DNA of 5,874 nt from Negativicutes bacterium (GTDB lineage Bacteria; Bacillota_C; Negativicutes; Acidaminococcales; Acidaminococcaceae): assembly GCA_009930275.1 (NCBI GenBank), contig RZYP01000126.1:1-5874 (forward strand), read 5' to 3'. Below, in pieces: positions 1 through 5,874 of this stretch (its first letter is position 1; each line of letters opens with the position of its first letter). Position numbers and translations under genes: made by a program. Under the pieces are notes generated by a model. That model had not been told where the DNA came from and did not search any database. It saw only the letters and a program-made list of their open reading frames with translations.

Positions 1-47
1 CCGAAAAGTGCCTCCAAGCCTTTACCCAATCCCGCACGTTTACTCAT
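1..47 (-). CDS. parB: ParB/Spo0J chromosome partitioning protein, N-terminal fragment (cut by window edge)
   Basis: Only the first 15 codons are present; the gene continues beyond the left edge. The peptide reads MSKRAGLGKGLEALF. The basic LGKGLxALF motif is typical of the extreme N-terminus of chromosomal ParB/Spo0J, where it contacts ParA/Soj and stimulates its ATPase. The full protein would be expected to be a CTP-dependent clamp that loads at parS, spreads along the origin region and recruits SMC. The ATG (47-45) overlaps the parA stop codon region by 8 bases, so the two are probably translationally coupled. A strong ribosome binding site, AGGAGGT (62-56), lies 8 bases upstream inside the end of parA. 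The motif, the position right after parA and the parS site nearby all agree. Nothing can be said about the missing DNA-binding and dimerisation domains. Confidence 0.9.
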   Translation of the reverse strand, partial: MSKRAGLGKGLEALF

Positions 48-801
48 CTCCAATAACCTCCTGTGCCAATTCCTGATAAACTTGCGCACCCTTAGATTTA
101 GGATCATATACTATAACAGGCTGTCCGTGGCTTGGCGCCTCGCTTAGCCTTATATTGCGGGGGATGATTGTGTTATACATTTTTGAGCTGAAATATTTTT
201 TGACTTCGCTCACAACATCGCTGGAAAGATTCGTACGCGCGTCAAACATCGTCATCACAGCGCCTTCAAGCTTCAGAGCCGGATTAAGATTGCGTTGTAC
301 CAGCTGAATAGTATTCATCAATTGGGTAACGCCTTCCAATGCATAGAACTCACATTGAATTGGTACCAACACCGAACTTGCAGCAGTCAAAGCATTGAGT
401 GTCAACAACCCTAACGACGGCGGGCAATCAATCAAGACATAATCATATTCATGTTTAACCCTGTCCAAAGCTCGTTTCAACCTGCCTTCCCTGCTCATTA
501 CTGAAACAAGCTCCAGTTCAGCGCCAGCCAATTGGATGGTCGCGGGCAGAACCCAGAGATTTTCATATTCGCTCTTCAAAATGACCTCTGCCATAGGCGT
601 GCCGTTAATCAAAACATCATAAATGCATTTTTTTATGTAGTTTTTTTCAAAGCCCAAACCACTGGTCGAATTGCCTTGAGGATCGCTATCTATTAATAAT
701 ACCTTACGGCCCTTGGTTGCCAGGCAAGCTGCCAGATTCACGGCGGTTGTTGTCTTGCCAACTCCGCCCTTCTGATTCGCAATGGCGATTACTTTAACCA
801 A
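40..801 (-). CDS. parA: Soj/ParA chromosome-partitioning ATPase
   Basis: ParA-family (MinD/Mrp-type) ATPase that binds DNA non-specifically as an ATP dimer, works with ParB-parS in origin segregation and, in B. subtilis, also regulates DnaA. With a TTG start at 801 the protein has 253 residues, the same length as B. subtilis Soj as I recall it. Key residues then fall at the Soj positions: deviant Walker A KGGVGKTT at 11-18 (signature K11, catalytic K16), D38 and D40 in LLIDSDPQGN, Walker B LIDCPPS at 123-129, and R189 in the DNA-binding surface. The TTG lies 8 bases after the GAGG of a ribosome binding site (813-806) that is complementary to the 16S 3' end over 8 bases. In-frame GTG (810) and ATG (807) sit inside that site; a 256-residue form from 810 remains possible, using a weaker AAGGA at 826-822. 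It overlaps parB and probably forms a two-gene unit with it, downstream of the parS palindrome. All catalytic residues are intact. Confidence 0.96.
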   Translation of the reverse strand: MVKVIAIANQKGGVGKTTTAVNLAACLATKGRKVLLIDSDPQGNSTSGLGFEKNYIKKCIYDVLINGTPMAEVILKSEYENLWVLPATIQLAGAELELVSVMSREGRLKRALDRVKHEYDYVLIDCPPSLGLLTLNALTAASSVLVPIQCEFYALEGVTQLMNTIQLVQRNLNPALKLEGAVMTMFDARTNLSSDVVSEVKKYFSSKMYNTIIPRNIRLSEAPSHGQPVIVYDPKSKGAQVYQELAQEVIGDE

Positions 802-805
802 GTCC

Positions 806-815
806 ATCACCTCTC
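806..815 (-). promoter_or_regulatory. Ribosome binding site that decides the parA start
   Basis: The minus strand reads GAGAGGTGAT. GAGGTGAT (813-806) is complementary to the anti-Shine-Dalgarno end of 16S rRNA over 8 consecutive bases. The in-frame GTG at 810 and ATG at 807 overlap this element and cannot be positioned by it. The TTG at 801 follows GAGG by 8 bases, a normal spacing. This favours TTG initiation and a 253-residue Soj. Confidence 0.7.
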
Positions 816-833
816 ATTCGTTCCTTTATTGTT

Positions 834-856
834 CTTATACCGACTACTATATTCTA
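834..856 (-). promoter_or_regulatory. parA: Possible parA-parB promoter region (weak)
   Basis: The AT-rich DNA between the parS palindrome and parA contains two -10-like hexamers on the minus strand: TAGAAT (856-851) and TATAAG (839-834). Neither has a convincing -35 hexamer at 16-18 bases. A promoter is expected here because a terminator-like hairpin lies just upstream, but the exact site is not established. If it is real, it lies within about 60-80 bases of parS, where ParB loading could influence it. Confidence 0.3.
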
Positions 857-897
857 CCATAAATTGTGGTTTTTTTATTAAATTTTATTATCACGGC

Positions 898-938
898 AAA
901 GAAAAAGGTCAATGTTTCACGTGAAACATTGACCTTTT
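898..938 (-). terminator. Probable intrinsic terminator for noc, with parS as its stem
   Basis: Bases 903-938 form a 36-base perfect inverted repeat (18-base arms, no mismatch) centred on parS. Read on the minus strand, the RNA would fold into a stem starting GGTCAATGTTTC, followed at once by TTTTTCTTT (906-898). It lies 35 bases after the noc stop codon. This is the shape of a Rho-independent terminator, although the stem is only moderately GC-rich, so efficiency is uncertain. On the plus strand the hairpin is followed by just four T, and no plus-strand gene needs it. Bases outside the parS core (903-912 and 929-938) are also perfectly paired, which ParB binding alone does not require. Confidence 0.55.
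913..928. promoter_or_regulatory. parS: parS centromere site (ParB/Spo0J loading site)
   Basis: The 16-base perfect palindrome TGTTTCACGTGAAACA matches the bacterial chromosomal parS consensus (TGTTnCACGTGAAACA) at every position. ParB nucleates here and, as a CTP-dependent sliding clamp, spreads to neighbouring DNA; the ParB-parS complex is moved by ParA and recruits SMC. It lies between noc and parA, next to the genes that encode its binding proteins. The central CACGTG distinguishes it from the Noc-binding site, which has CCCGGG at its centre, so it should be a ParB rather than a Noc target. It is the only clear parS match I found by eye in the window. Confidence 0.96.
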
Positions 939-973
939 GACCTTACCCTATATTAGCTTGGTTGCGACACCAG

Positions 974-1840
974 TCATTTACCTTTCTTGGTATTCTTAAT
1001 ATGTAAGGTAACAATGACATCATCGCCTTCAAGCTTCTGCTCAACCTTAACAGGAATACCGGAAACTTCCATATTCTTGGTGATTTGCTTGATGCTATTC
1101 AAATATATCCTGACATCCTGAATAATCATAAGACGCTTTGTTTTCTTGAGTTTTGCAGATTCCTGGTTTTCTTCCAGATACTGTTCGATATATTTTTCAG
1201 TTTGACGTACATTCAGGTTATTCTTTGTTACTGCATCTATAACATTGGCCTGATCCGCCTCAGTAGATAATTTTAACAAAGCGCGTGCATGCCTCTCCGT
1301 CAACGAATGAGTCTTCAGCAAGTTTCTGATTTTATCGGATAACTTTAAAAGGCGCAGCTTATTGGCAATAGTAGATTGTTTTTTGCCGACACGGCTCGCC
1401 ATTGATTCCTGAGTAAGATGGAACTGATCCATCAGCCTTTCATAGCCGTCCGCTTCTTCAAGGTAATGCAGGTCCTCGCGCTGTAAGTTTTCAATTAAGG
1501 CAATTTCCGCTATTTGCTGCGAAGTGTAATCACTGACAATAACAGGCACCTGTGAAAGATTAGCCAATTTGGAAGCACGCAGACGCCGTTCCCCAGCTAT
1601 CAGCATATAACGACCGTCGCTGGTCGATGCTACCAAAAGCGGCTGCAGAACACCATATTGGCTGATCGAGTGCGCCAGCTCGGCCAGAGCCTCCGGCTCG
1701 AAATGTTTCCGTGGCTGATAAGGATTAGCATCTATATTCTGGACCGGGACTCGTGTAATACTAACTTCCCCTAACGGGGCACCGTCCTCCCCTAAAAGAT
1801 CTGCTGCATCAAGATAAGCAAATTCATCATCAATAACCAT
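974..1840 (-). CDS. noc: Noc, ParB-family nucleoid occlusion protein
   Basis: A 288-residue ParB/Noc-family protein. N-terminal CTP-binding domain: QPR at 42-44, GERRLRA at 83-89, ENLQRE at 117-122. Central helix-turn-helix region about 142-185; C-terminal dimerisation region about 235-288. The residues known to separate Noc from ParB specificity are Q155, K161, K166 and R183, the full Noc set (QKKR), so it should bind Noc sites with a CCCGGG core rather than parS. Noc in B. subtilis keeps the division septum away from the nucleoid. The position between rsmG and soj is the standard Noc locus. The ATG at 1840 has GGGGAG 9 bases upstream, and the gap from rsmG is 23 bases. The N-terminus is odd: residues 1-29 hold eight acidic and no basic residues, unlike the basic amphipathic membrane helix of B. 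subtilis Noc. It also lacks the LGKGLxALF ParA-contact motif. A second ParB is the alternative, less likely given QKKR. Confidence 0.88.
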   Translation of the reverse strand: MVIDDEFAYLDAADLLGEDGAPLGEVSITRVPVQNIDANPYQPRKHFEPEALAELAHSISQYGVLQPLLVASTSDGRYMLIAGERRLRASKLANLSQVPVIVSDYTSQQIAEIALIENLQREDLHYLEEADGYERLMDQFHLTQESMASRVGKKQSTIANKLRLLKLSDKIRNLLKTHSLTERHARALLKLSTEADQANVIDAVTKNNLNVRQTEKYIEQYLEENQESAKLKKTKRLMIIQDVRIYLNSIKQITKNMEVSGIPVKVEQKLEGDDVIVTLHIKNTKKGK

Positions 1841-1863
1841 GCTTTCTGGCTCCCCTTCCCTAA

Positions 1864-2577
1864 TTACAATGGCTGCTTTTCCGGCAAACCTGCTTTGCGC
1901 GGGAATTTCGCCGGTGTTGACTTAACTTTCCGTATTCTTACAATCGCCCTACCATCATTAAGACCGGGAAGTTTAACCTCATCCGCAGAAATAATTTCTC
2001 CTCCCAACATAGCAACAGCAGCACGCCCCTCAGAAATTTCCTCCTGAAATTTGGAACCTTTTAAAGCGATGAAATAGCCTCCCTGCTTAACCAAGGGAAG
2101 GCAATATTCCGACAGAACAGATAATCTTGCGACTGCGCGCGCTGTTACCAAGTCATACTTTTCACGATGAGCCTTATTTTGCCCAGCGTCTTCAGCTCTC
2201 AAATGCACGCAGCTAATATCTTGTAAACCCAATTTATCTATAACCATCTCTAAAAACTTTAATCTTTTAGCCAGCGAATCCAGCAGCACAACTTTTAACG
2301 CAGGGCAGAATATTTTCAAAGGAATGCCTGGAAAGCCAGCTCCTGTTCCGACATCAGCAAGCAATTTCCCAGGAAATAGCTTAGCATCGTAAGCAAGCAA
2401 CGAGTCAATGATATGTTTAACGGCCACTTCCTCCGGTTCTGTGATAGCGGTAAGGTTCATCACCTTGTTTGTCTCAATCAAAAGCTCGTAATATAATTCG
2501 AACTGATCCAGCTGTCTTGAGGTAAAGGCAATGCCGGCTTCCGTGCCCTTGCTGACCAAGGCTTCAATAAAAGTCAT
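1864..2577 (-). CDS. rsmG: RsmG, 16S rRNA (guanine-N7) methyltransferase
   Basis: A class I SAM-dependent methyltransferase of the RsmG/GidB family, 237 residues, close to the usual 205-240. In the family it methylates N7 of G527 (E. coli numbering) in the 530 loop of 16S rRNA; loss gives low-level streptomycin resistance. Visible features: helical N-terminus with NLTAIT at 41-46 and KHIIDSL at 54-60, the SAM glycine loop DVGTGAGFPGIPL at 75-87, acidic D100 at the end of strand 2, RAED at 127-130, and DLVTARAVA at 142-150. The C-terminal tail (KFPRKAGLPEKQPL, 224-237) is the usual basic end of Gram-positive members. The ATG overlaps the mnmG stop by 4 bases (ATGA) with GGGAG 8 bases upstream, so it is probably translationally coupled to mnmG. 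It ends 23 bases before noc. Residues 68-71 (LFPG) are encoded by a sequence resembling a Noc-binding site. Confidence 0.96.
   Translation of the reverse strand: MTFIEALVSKGTEAGIAFTSRQLDQFELYYELLIETNKVMNLTAITEPEEVAVKHIIDSLLAYDAKLFPGKLLADVGTGAGFPGIPLKIFCPALKVVLLDSLAKRLKFLEMVIDKLGLQDISCVHLRAEDAGQNKAHREKYDLVTARAVARLSVLSEYCLPLVKQGGYFIALKGSKFQEEISEGRAAVAMLGGEIISADEVKLPGLNDGRAIVRIRKVKSTPAKFPRKAGLPEKQPL
2364..2377. promoter_or_regulatory. Candidate Noc-binding site inside rsmG
   Basis: The plus strand reads ATTTCCCAGGAAAT. This differs at one base from the palindromic Noc-binding consensus of B. subtilis, ATTTCCCGGGAAAT. It lies within the coding sequence of rsmG (codons for LFPGK), about 520 bases upstream of the noc start. 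The noc product here carries the residues that read this core. Matching by one species' consensus is only suggestive, and the coding sequence could produce it by chance. Confidence 0.4.
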
Positions 2578-4451
2578 TTTGCTTTCTCCCTTCTGCTATA
2601 AGCATCGAGAAAAATCATTAAAACATTGATGTCTGCAGGCGAAACACCGGATATGCGTGAAGCCTGACCGATAGATGTCGGCTTTACCTTATCAAGCTTT
2701 TCCATAGATTCAATAGAAAGTTCCTTAATTACGTGGTAATCAATGCCTGCAGGGATAAGTTTGTTTTCCAGTTTGAGAGCGCGCTCAACCTCCAGCTTTT
2801 GCTTGGCAATATAACCTTCATATTTGGCATGAATTTCCAGCTGTTCAGCAACAACCGAAGGAATTTCCGGTAAAGAAAAAGCCTTAGATAATTTGTGATA
2901 GGTCAATTCGTTACGACGCAAAAGTTCCAAAACGGTAATACCTGAACGCAAAGGGGAAGTTTGCAAATCACTTAATTTTTTTTGAACATCTTCGGTCGGC
3001 GCTAGATTAGTGTGCCCCAATTGATAAAGCATTCGTTCGAGCAAATCCCTTTTAGCAACGAACTTCTCATAACGATAATCATCTACCAATCCTACTTCTC
3101 GACCCTTTTCGGTTAAACGCAAGTCCGCATTATCCTGACGAAGAAGCAATCTGTATTCGGCCCGCGAAGTCATCATTCTGTAAGGCTCATTAGTACCTTT
3201 AGTAACCAAATCGTCGATCAATACACCTATATATGCTTCGCCCCTGCCCAAAATAAATGGTTCTTTTGTTCTGATTTTTCTCATTGCATTAATGCCAGCC
3301 ATCATACCCTGAGCTGCTGCTTCTTCATAGCCGCTTGTCCCATTTGATTGACCGGCAGAAAATAAACCTGAAATATGCTTATGCTCGAGCGAAGCCTGGA
3401 GTTGAAGCGGATTTAAACAATCATAATCTATAGCATACCCTGCCCTCATCATTTTGCAATTCTCCATACCGGGAATAGTTTGCATAAAAGCAAGCTGAAC
3501 GTCTGCCGGCAAAGATGATGACATTCCTTGTACATATACTTCGTTAGTTCTCATACCTTCCGGCTCTAAAAAAAGCTGATGCCTGTCTTTATCAGCGAAC
3601 CGAACAAGTTTAGCTTCTATAGAAGGACAGTATCTTGGACCGACACCTTCGACTAATCCAGAGAATAACCCTGATTTCTTCAGATTGTCTTTTATAATTT
3701 TATGTGTGTGCTCATTCGTATACGTAAGCCAGCAAGGTAATTGTACTCTCTTATCAATCTTACTGATAAAAGAAAAATTAAGACCATCCTCGTCACCATA
3801 CTGCGGTTCCATTTTGCTATAATCAATGCTTCGTGCATCAATACGAGCCGGTGTCCCAGTTTTAAAACGCATGAGCTCAACACCATTTTGCAGCAAAGAA
3901 TCAGAAAGATGATTTGCTGAACGTAATCCGTTAGGTCCCCCTTCATAATTGACGTCTCCGTAGACAATTTTACCTCTTAAATAAGTACCAGTAGCTAAAA
4001 TAACGCACTGAGCCTCAAATACTTCGCCGGTCTCGGCTTCTACTCCGACAATTTCACCGCTAGAAACGAGTATCTTATCAATCATCAATTGCTTGACATC
4101 AAGATTTTCCTGATTTTCTACAATTTCTTTCATTATAGTGTGATAATAAGGTTTATCCTCTTGCGCACGCAATGCATGGACGGCATAACCCTTACCGGTA
4201 TTCAGAACACGCATCTGTATACATGCTTCATCAGCTGCTAAGCCCATTTGTCCGCCCAAAGCATCAATTTCGCGCACGAGCTGACCCTTGGCAGAACCGC
4301 CTATCGACGGATTGCAGGGCATGAGTGCAATATTATCAAGTGAAAGAGTGGCCAAAAGAGTCCTGCCACCCAACCGGGCAGCGGCTAAAGCCGCTTCAAC
4401 GCCGGCATGTCCGGCACCGACTACTACAACATCGTATTTTCCACTAATCAA
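2574..4451 (-). CDS. mnmG: MnmG (GidA), tRNA U34 carboxymethylaminomethyl modification FAD enzyme
   Basis: FAD- and NADH-dependent partner of MnmE. Together they install the (carboxymethyl)aminomethyl group at C5 of U34 in tRNAs reading split codon boxes, using methylene-tetrahydrofolate and glycine or ammonium. 625 residues, against about 629 for E. coli and B. subtilis. Visible: Rossmann FAD motif GAGHAG at 12-17; CNPSIGG at 46-52 with one conserved cysteine (C46); VREIDALGG at 59-67; family signature GPRYCPSIEAK at 271-281 with the second conserved cysteine (C275); second signature AGQSNGTSGYEEAAAQG at 366-382; PYRMMTSRAEYRLLLRQDNA at 423-442; and ASRISGVSPADI near the C-terminus, in the helical domain that contacts MnmE and tRNA. 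The start is TTG (4451), with GAGAGGG 8 bases upstream and no ATG or GTG nearby that keeps the FAD motif at its usual place. It follows mnmE by 24 bases and overlaps rsmG by 4. It appears complete. Confidence 0.98.
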   Translation of the reverse strand: MISGKYDVVVVGAGHAGVEAALAAARLGGRTLLATLSLDNIALMPCNPSIGGSAKGQLVREIDALGGQMGLAADEACIQMRVLNTGKGYAVHALRAQEDKPYYHTIMKEIVENQENLDVKQLMIDKILVSSGEIVGVEAETGEVFEAQCVILATGTYLRGKIVYGDVNYEGGPNGLRSANHLSDSLLQNGVELMRFKTGTPARIDARSIDYSKMEPQYGDEDGLNFSFISKIDKRVQLPCWLTYTNEHTHKIIKDNLKKSGLFSGLVEGVGPRYCPSIEAKLVRFADKDRHQLFLEPEGMRTNEVYVQGMSSSLPADVQLAFMQTIPGMENCKMMRAGYAIDYDCLNPLQLQASLEHKHISGLFSAGQSNGTSGYEEAAAQGMMAGINAMRKIRTKEPFILGRGEAYIGVLIDDLVTKGTNEPYRMMTSRAEYRLLLRQDNADLRLTEKGREVGLVDDYRYEKFVAKRDLLERMLYQLGHTNLAPTEDVQKKLSDLQTSPLRSGITVLELLRRNELTYHKLSKAFSLPEIPSVVAEQLEIHAKYEGYIAKQKLEVERALKLENKLIPAGIDYHVIKELSIESMEKLDKVKPTSIGQASRISGVSPADINVLMIFLDAYSRREKAK

Positions 4452-4459
4452 AATCTTAT

Positions 4460-4466
4460 CCCTCTC
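4460..4466 (-). promoter_or_regulatory. Ribosome binding site for the TTG start of mnmG
   Basis: GAGAGGG on the minus strand in the 24-base gap after mnmE, with 8 bases to the TTG at 4451-4449. It supports this unusual start codon, because the next sequence in frame runs directly into the conserved YDVVVVGAGHAG FAD motif and no ATG or GTG precedes that motif. Confidence 0.75.
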
Positions 4467-4475
4467 ATCGCTACA

Positions 4476-5861
4476 CTATTTGCCAATACAAAATCTGGCA
4501 AATATCTCGTTTATAATCTCATCACTCACCGTGTCACCAGTAATAAAGCCGATCGCCTCAACAGCATCTCTCAAATCAATGATTATGCAATCATATGGTA
4601 CATGACTATTGGCAGCAGCTAAAGCATCTGCAAGGCACCCGTAGGCCTTTTTCAACCAAAATTCATGTCTGGCATTTTGGACATAGATGCCTTCTTCCAA
4701 TTGTCTACCTTCACCATAAACATATTTCTTCAACCATGCAATAAAATCATTAACACCAACTGACGTTTTAGCCGAAAGACGCATAATATTTTCTTCACCA
4801 TACTCAGCATTTAAAGCCGCAAAGTCAATTTGCTGCGGCAGATCGCACTTATTGACTATTATAACATATGACTTTTCCTTGACAGCCAGCAAAATCTCTC
4901 TGTCCTCGATTTGCAGCGGCTGTGAACCGTCAAGGACAACAATGGCTAGTTCGGCTTCTTCCAAAATTTTTCTTGTCTTCTCCACGCCGATTTTTTCCAC
5001 ATAATCTTCCGTATCACGAATACCCGCGGTATCGGACAATACTAGAGGAATACCGTCAATCAACAACTGTTCTTCTATAACGTCACGAGTTGTTCCCGGT
5101 ATTTCAGAAACAATCGCACGTTCTTCACTTAATAAACTGTTTAACAAACTGGATTTACCGACATTAGGTCTCCCTATAATTGCCGTTTTCATGCCTTCCC
5201 TCATAATTTTGCCGGTATGGGCATTGTTCAGTAGCAAAGCAATGTCGCTCTGCACATCATAAACGGTATTTTTTACATTTTGAAAAGTTATCTCTTCAAT
5301 ATCTTCCTCAGGATAGTCTATAACAGCTTCCAGGTTCACTATGACATCAAGCAATCGCCGACGCAAGAAACCGACTTCTTTCGACAGTTGGCCTTGTTGC
5401 TGTCTTAAGGCTAGTTTTAATGAAACCTCACTACGTGCCCGGATGATATCCATAACAGCTTCAGCTTGAGCAAGGTCTATTCTACCATTCAAAAAAGCCC
5501 GTTTTGTAAATTCGCCGGGTTCGGCTGGTCTGGCTCCGGCTTCATAAGTCAGAGAAAGTATCTTTTTCAAAGACTGCAGGCCGCCGTGCGCTTGAATTTC
5601 TACTACATTTTCTGCAGTATAGGAACGAGGGGCACGCATAAATACTACAAGCGCCTCATCAATAGTCACGCCATCCAAATCTTTTATGTGCCCATAAACC
5701 AGTGTGTTGTGTGGATACTTTTCCAGTTTTTTACCGGAAACAGGATGAAAAATCCTGTCCGCAATTTCAAGACTACGAGGCCCGCTAAGCCTGATTATAC
5801 CTATTGAGCCTTCACCCAATGCCGTCGCAACGGCACTGATGGTATCATCAACGTGCATCAT
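4476..5861 (-). CDS. mnmE: MnmE (TrmE), tRNA U34 modification GTPase
   Basis: GTPase partner of MnmG in the U34 modification of tRNA; cytoplasmic, and acts as a dimer whose G domains come together on GTP binding. 461 residues, the usual family length. The N-terminal tetrahydrofolate-binding and dimerisation domain (about 1-120) includes SIGIIRLSGP at 19-28 and EIQAHGG at 88-94. A helical region follows, then an inserted Ras-like G domain: G1 GRPNVGKS at 230-237, G2/K-loop PGTTRD at 255-260, G3 DTAG at 277-280, G4 NKCD at 337-340, G5 SAK at 363-365. E289, in the VE after the DTAG segment, matches the catalytic glutamate of E. coli MnmE (E282). The protein ends in CIGK (458-461), with the conserved C-terminal cysteine. 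Two adjacent ATG codons occur. AGGAG (5874-5870) is 8 bases from the first, so 5861 is preferred. The stop is TAG, 24 bases before mnmG. It is the first gene of the set in this window, and the promoter lies outside. Confidence 0.98.
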   Translation of the reverse strand: MMHVDDTISAVATALGEGSIGIIRLSGPRSLEIADRIFHPVSGKKLEKYPHNTLVYGHIKDLDGVTIDEALVVFMRAPRSYTAENVVEIQAHGGLQSLKKILSLTYEAGARPAEPGEFTKRAFLNGRIDLAQAEAVMDIIRARSEVSLKLALRQQQGQLSKEVGFLRRRLLDVIVNLEAVIDYPEEDIEEITFQNVKNTVYDVQSDIALLLNNAHTGKIMREGMKTAIIGRPNVGKSSLLNSLLSEERAIVSEIPGTTRDVIEEQLLIDGIPLVLSDTAGIRDTEDYVEKIGVEKTRKILEEAELAIVVLDGSQPLQIEDREILLAVKEKSYVIIVNKCDLPQQIDFAALNAEYGEENIMRLSAKTSVGVNDFIAWLKKYVYGEGRQLEEGIYVQNARHEFWLKKAYGCLADALAAANSHVPYDCIIIDLRDAVEAIGFITGDTVSDEIINEIFARFCIGK

Positions 5862-5874
5862 GATTTCTTCTCCT

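Noticed and set aside
1085..1270. Plus-strand 61-codon open frame rich in hydrophobic residues, opposite noc
   Set aside because: The hydrophobic look comes from reading the complement of Lys/Glu/Asn-rich codons; there is no independent support.
3692..3967. Second minus-strand open frame of 91 codons inside mnmG
   Set aside because: It lies in another frame within conserved mnmG coding sequence and resembles no known protein.
4380..4395. Inverted repeat with 7-base arms and a 2-base spacer (AGCGGCT..AGCCGCT)
   Set aside because: It encodes the alanine-rich helix after the FAD motif of MnmG, and codon content explains it. No T-run follows.
4288..4605. A 105-codon plus-strand open frame across the mnmG/mnmE junction, and an overlapping one at 4407-4622
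   Set aside because: They lie opposite two well-supported genes, have no recognisable protein features, and look like antisense shadows.
5074..5100. Partial matches to parS (GTCACGAG) and to a Noc site (TTCCCGG) within mnmE
   Set aside because: Several consensus positions fail in each, and symmetry is lost outside the core.
5740..5758. Inverted repeat ACAGGAT-5-ATCCTGT
   Set aside because: It is inside mnmE coding sequence with a short, moderate stem and no regulatory context, so chance is the likeliest explanation.
5466..5807. Plus-strand 113-codon open frame opposite mnmE
   Set aside because: It is fully antisense to a conserved domain of MnmE, with no motif or supporting ribosome binding site.
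1..5874. Search for mobile elements, CRISPR arrays, tRNA or rRNA genes, riboswitches and novel gene clusters
   Set aside because: The window is almost filled by six conserved co-oriented genes; the largest gap (163 bases) is explained by parS, a terminator-like stem and AT-rich leader DNA.

Overview
The window is a conserved chromosome-maintenance locus of a Bacillota (Firmicutes) bacterium, of the kind usually found close to the replication origin. Every gene lies on the minus strand. Read in the direction of transcription (high to low coordinates) the order is mnmE, mnmG, rsmG, noc, soj/parA, then the first 15 codons of spo0J/parB, which runs off the left edge. This is the order known from Bacillus subtilis and its relatives. 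Protein wording, moderate GC and strong GGAGG-type ribosome binding sites fit Bacillota. A Negativicutes-like genome is possible, but that is only an impression and I have not been able to test it.

Region by region: 5861-4476 is MnmE and 4451-2574 is MnmG, the two partners that modify the wobble uridine (U34) of certain tRNAs. 2577-1864 is RsmG, a 16S rRNA methyltransferase, which overlaps mnmG by 4 bases. 1840-974 is a ParB-family protein. Its four DNA-specificity residues are Q155, K161, K166 and R183, the Noc set rather than the ParB set, so I call it the nucleoid occlusion factor Noc. A 163-base gap (811-973) follows. It holds a perfect parS site inside a 36-base perfect palindrome that also looks like an intrinsic terminator for the upstream genes, plus AT-rich DNA that probably carries a promoter for parA-parB. 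801-40 is Soj/ParA, and parB begins at 47, overlapping it by 8 bases.

Two functions are joined here. mnmE-mnmG-rsmG act on the translation apparatus (tRNA and rRNA modification). noc-parA-parB with parS act on chromosome segregation, origin handling and placement of the division site. Spacings of 23-24 bases or short overlaps suggest that mnmE to noc are one transcription unit and parA-parB another, separated by the parS palindrome.

I find no undescribed system. The points most worth a second look are the parS/terminator overlap, a near-perfect Noc-binding-site sequence inside rsmG, a Noc whose N-terminus is acidic rather than a basic amphipathic membrane-targeting helix, and non-ATG starts for parA and mnmG.
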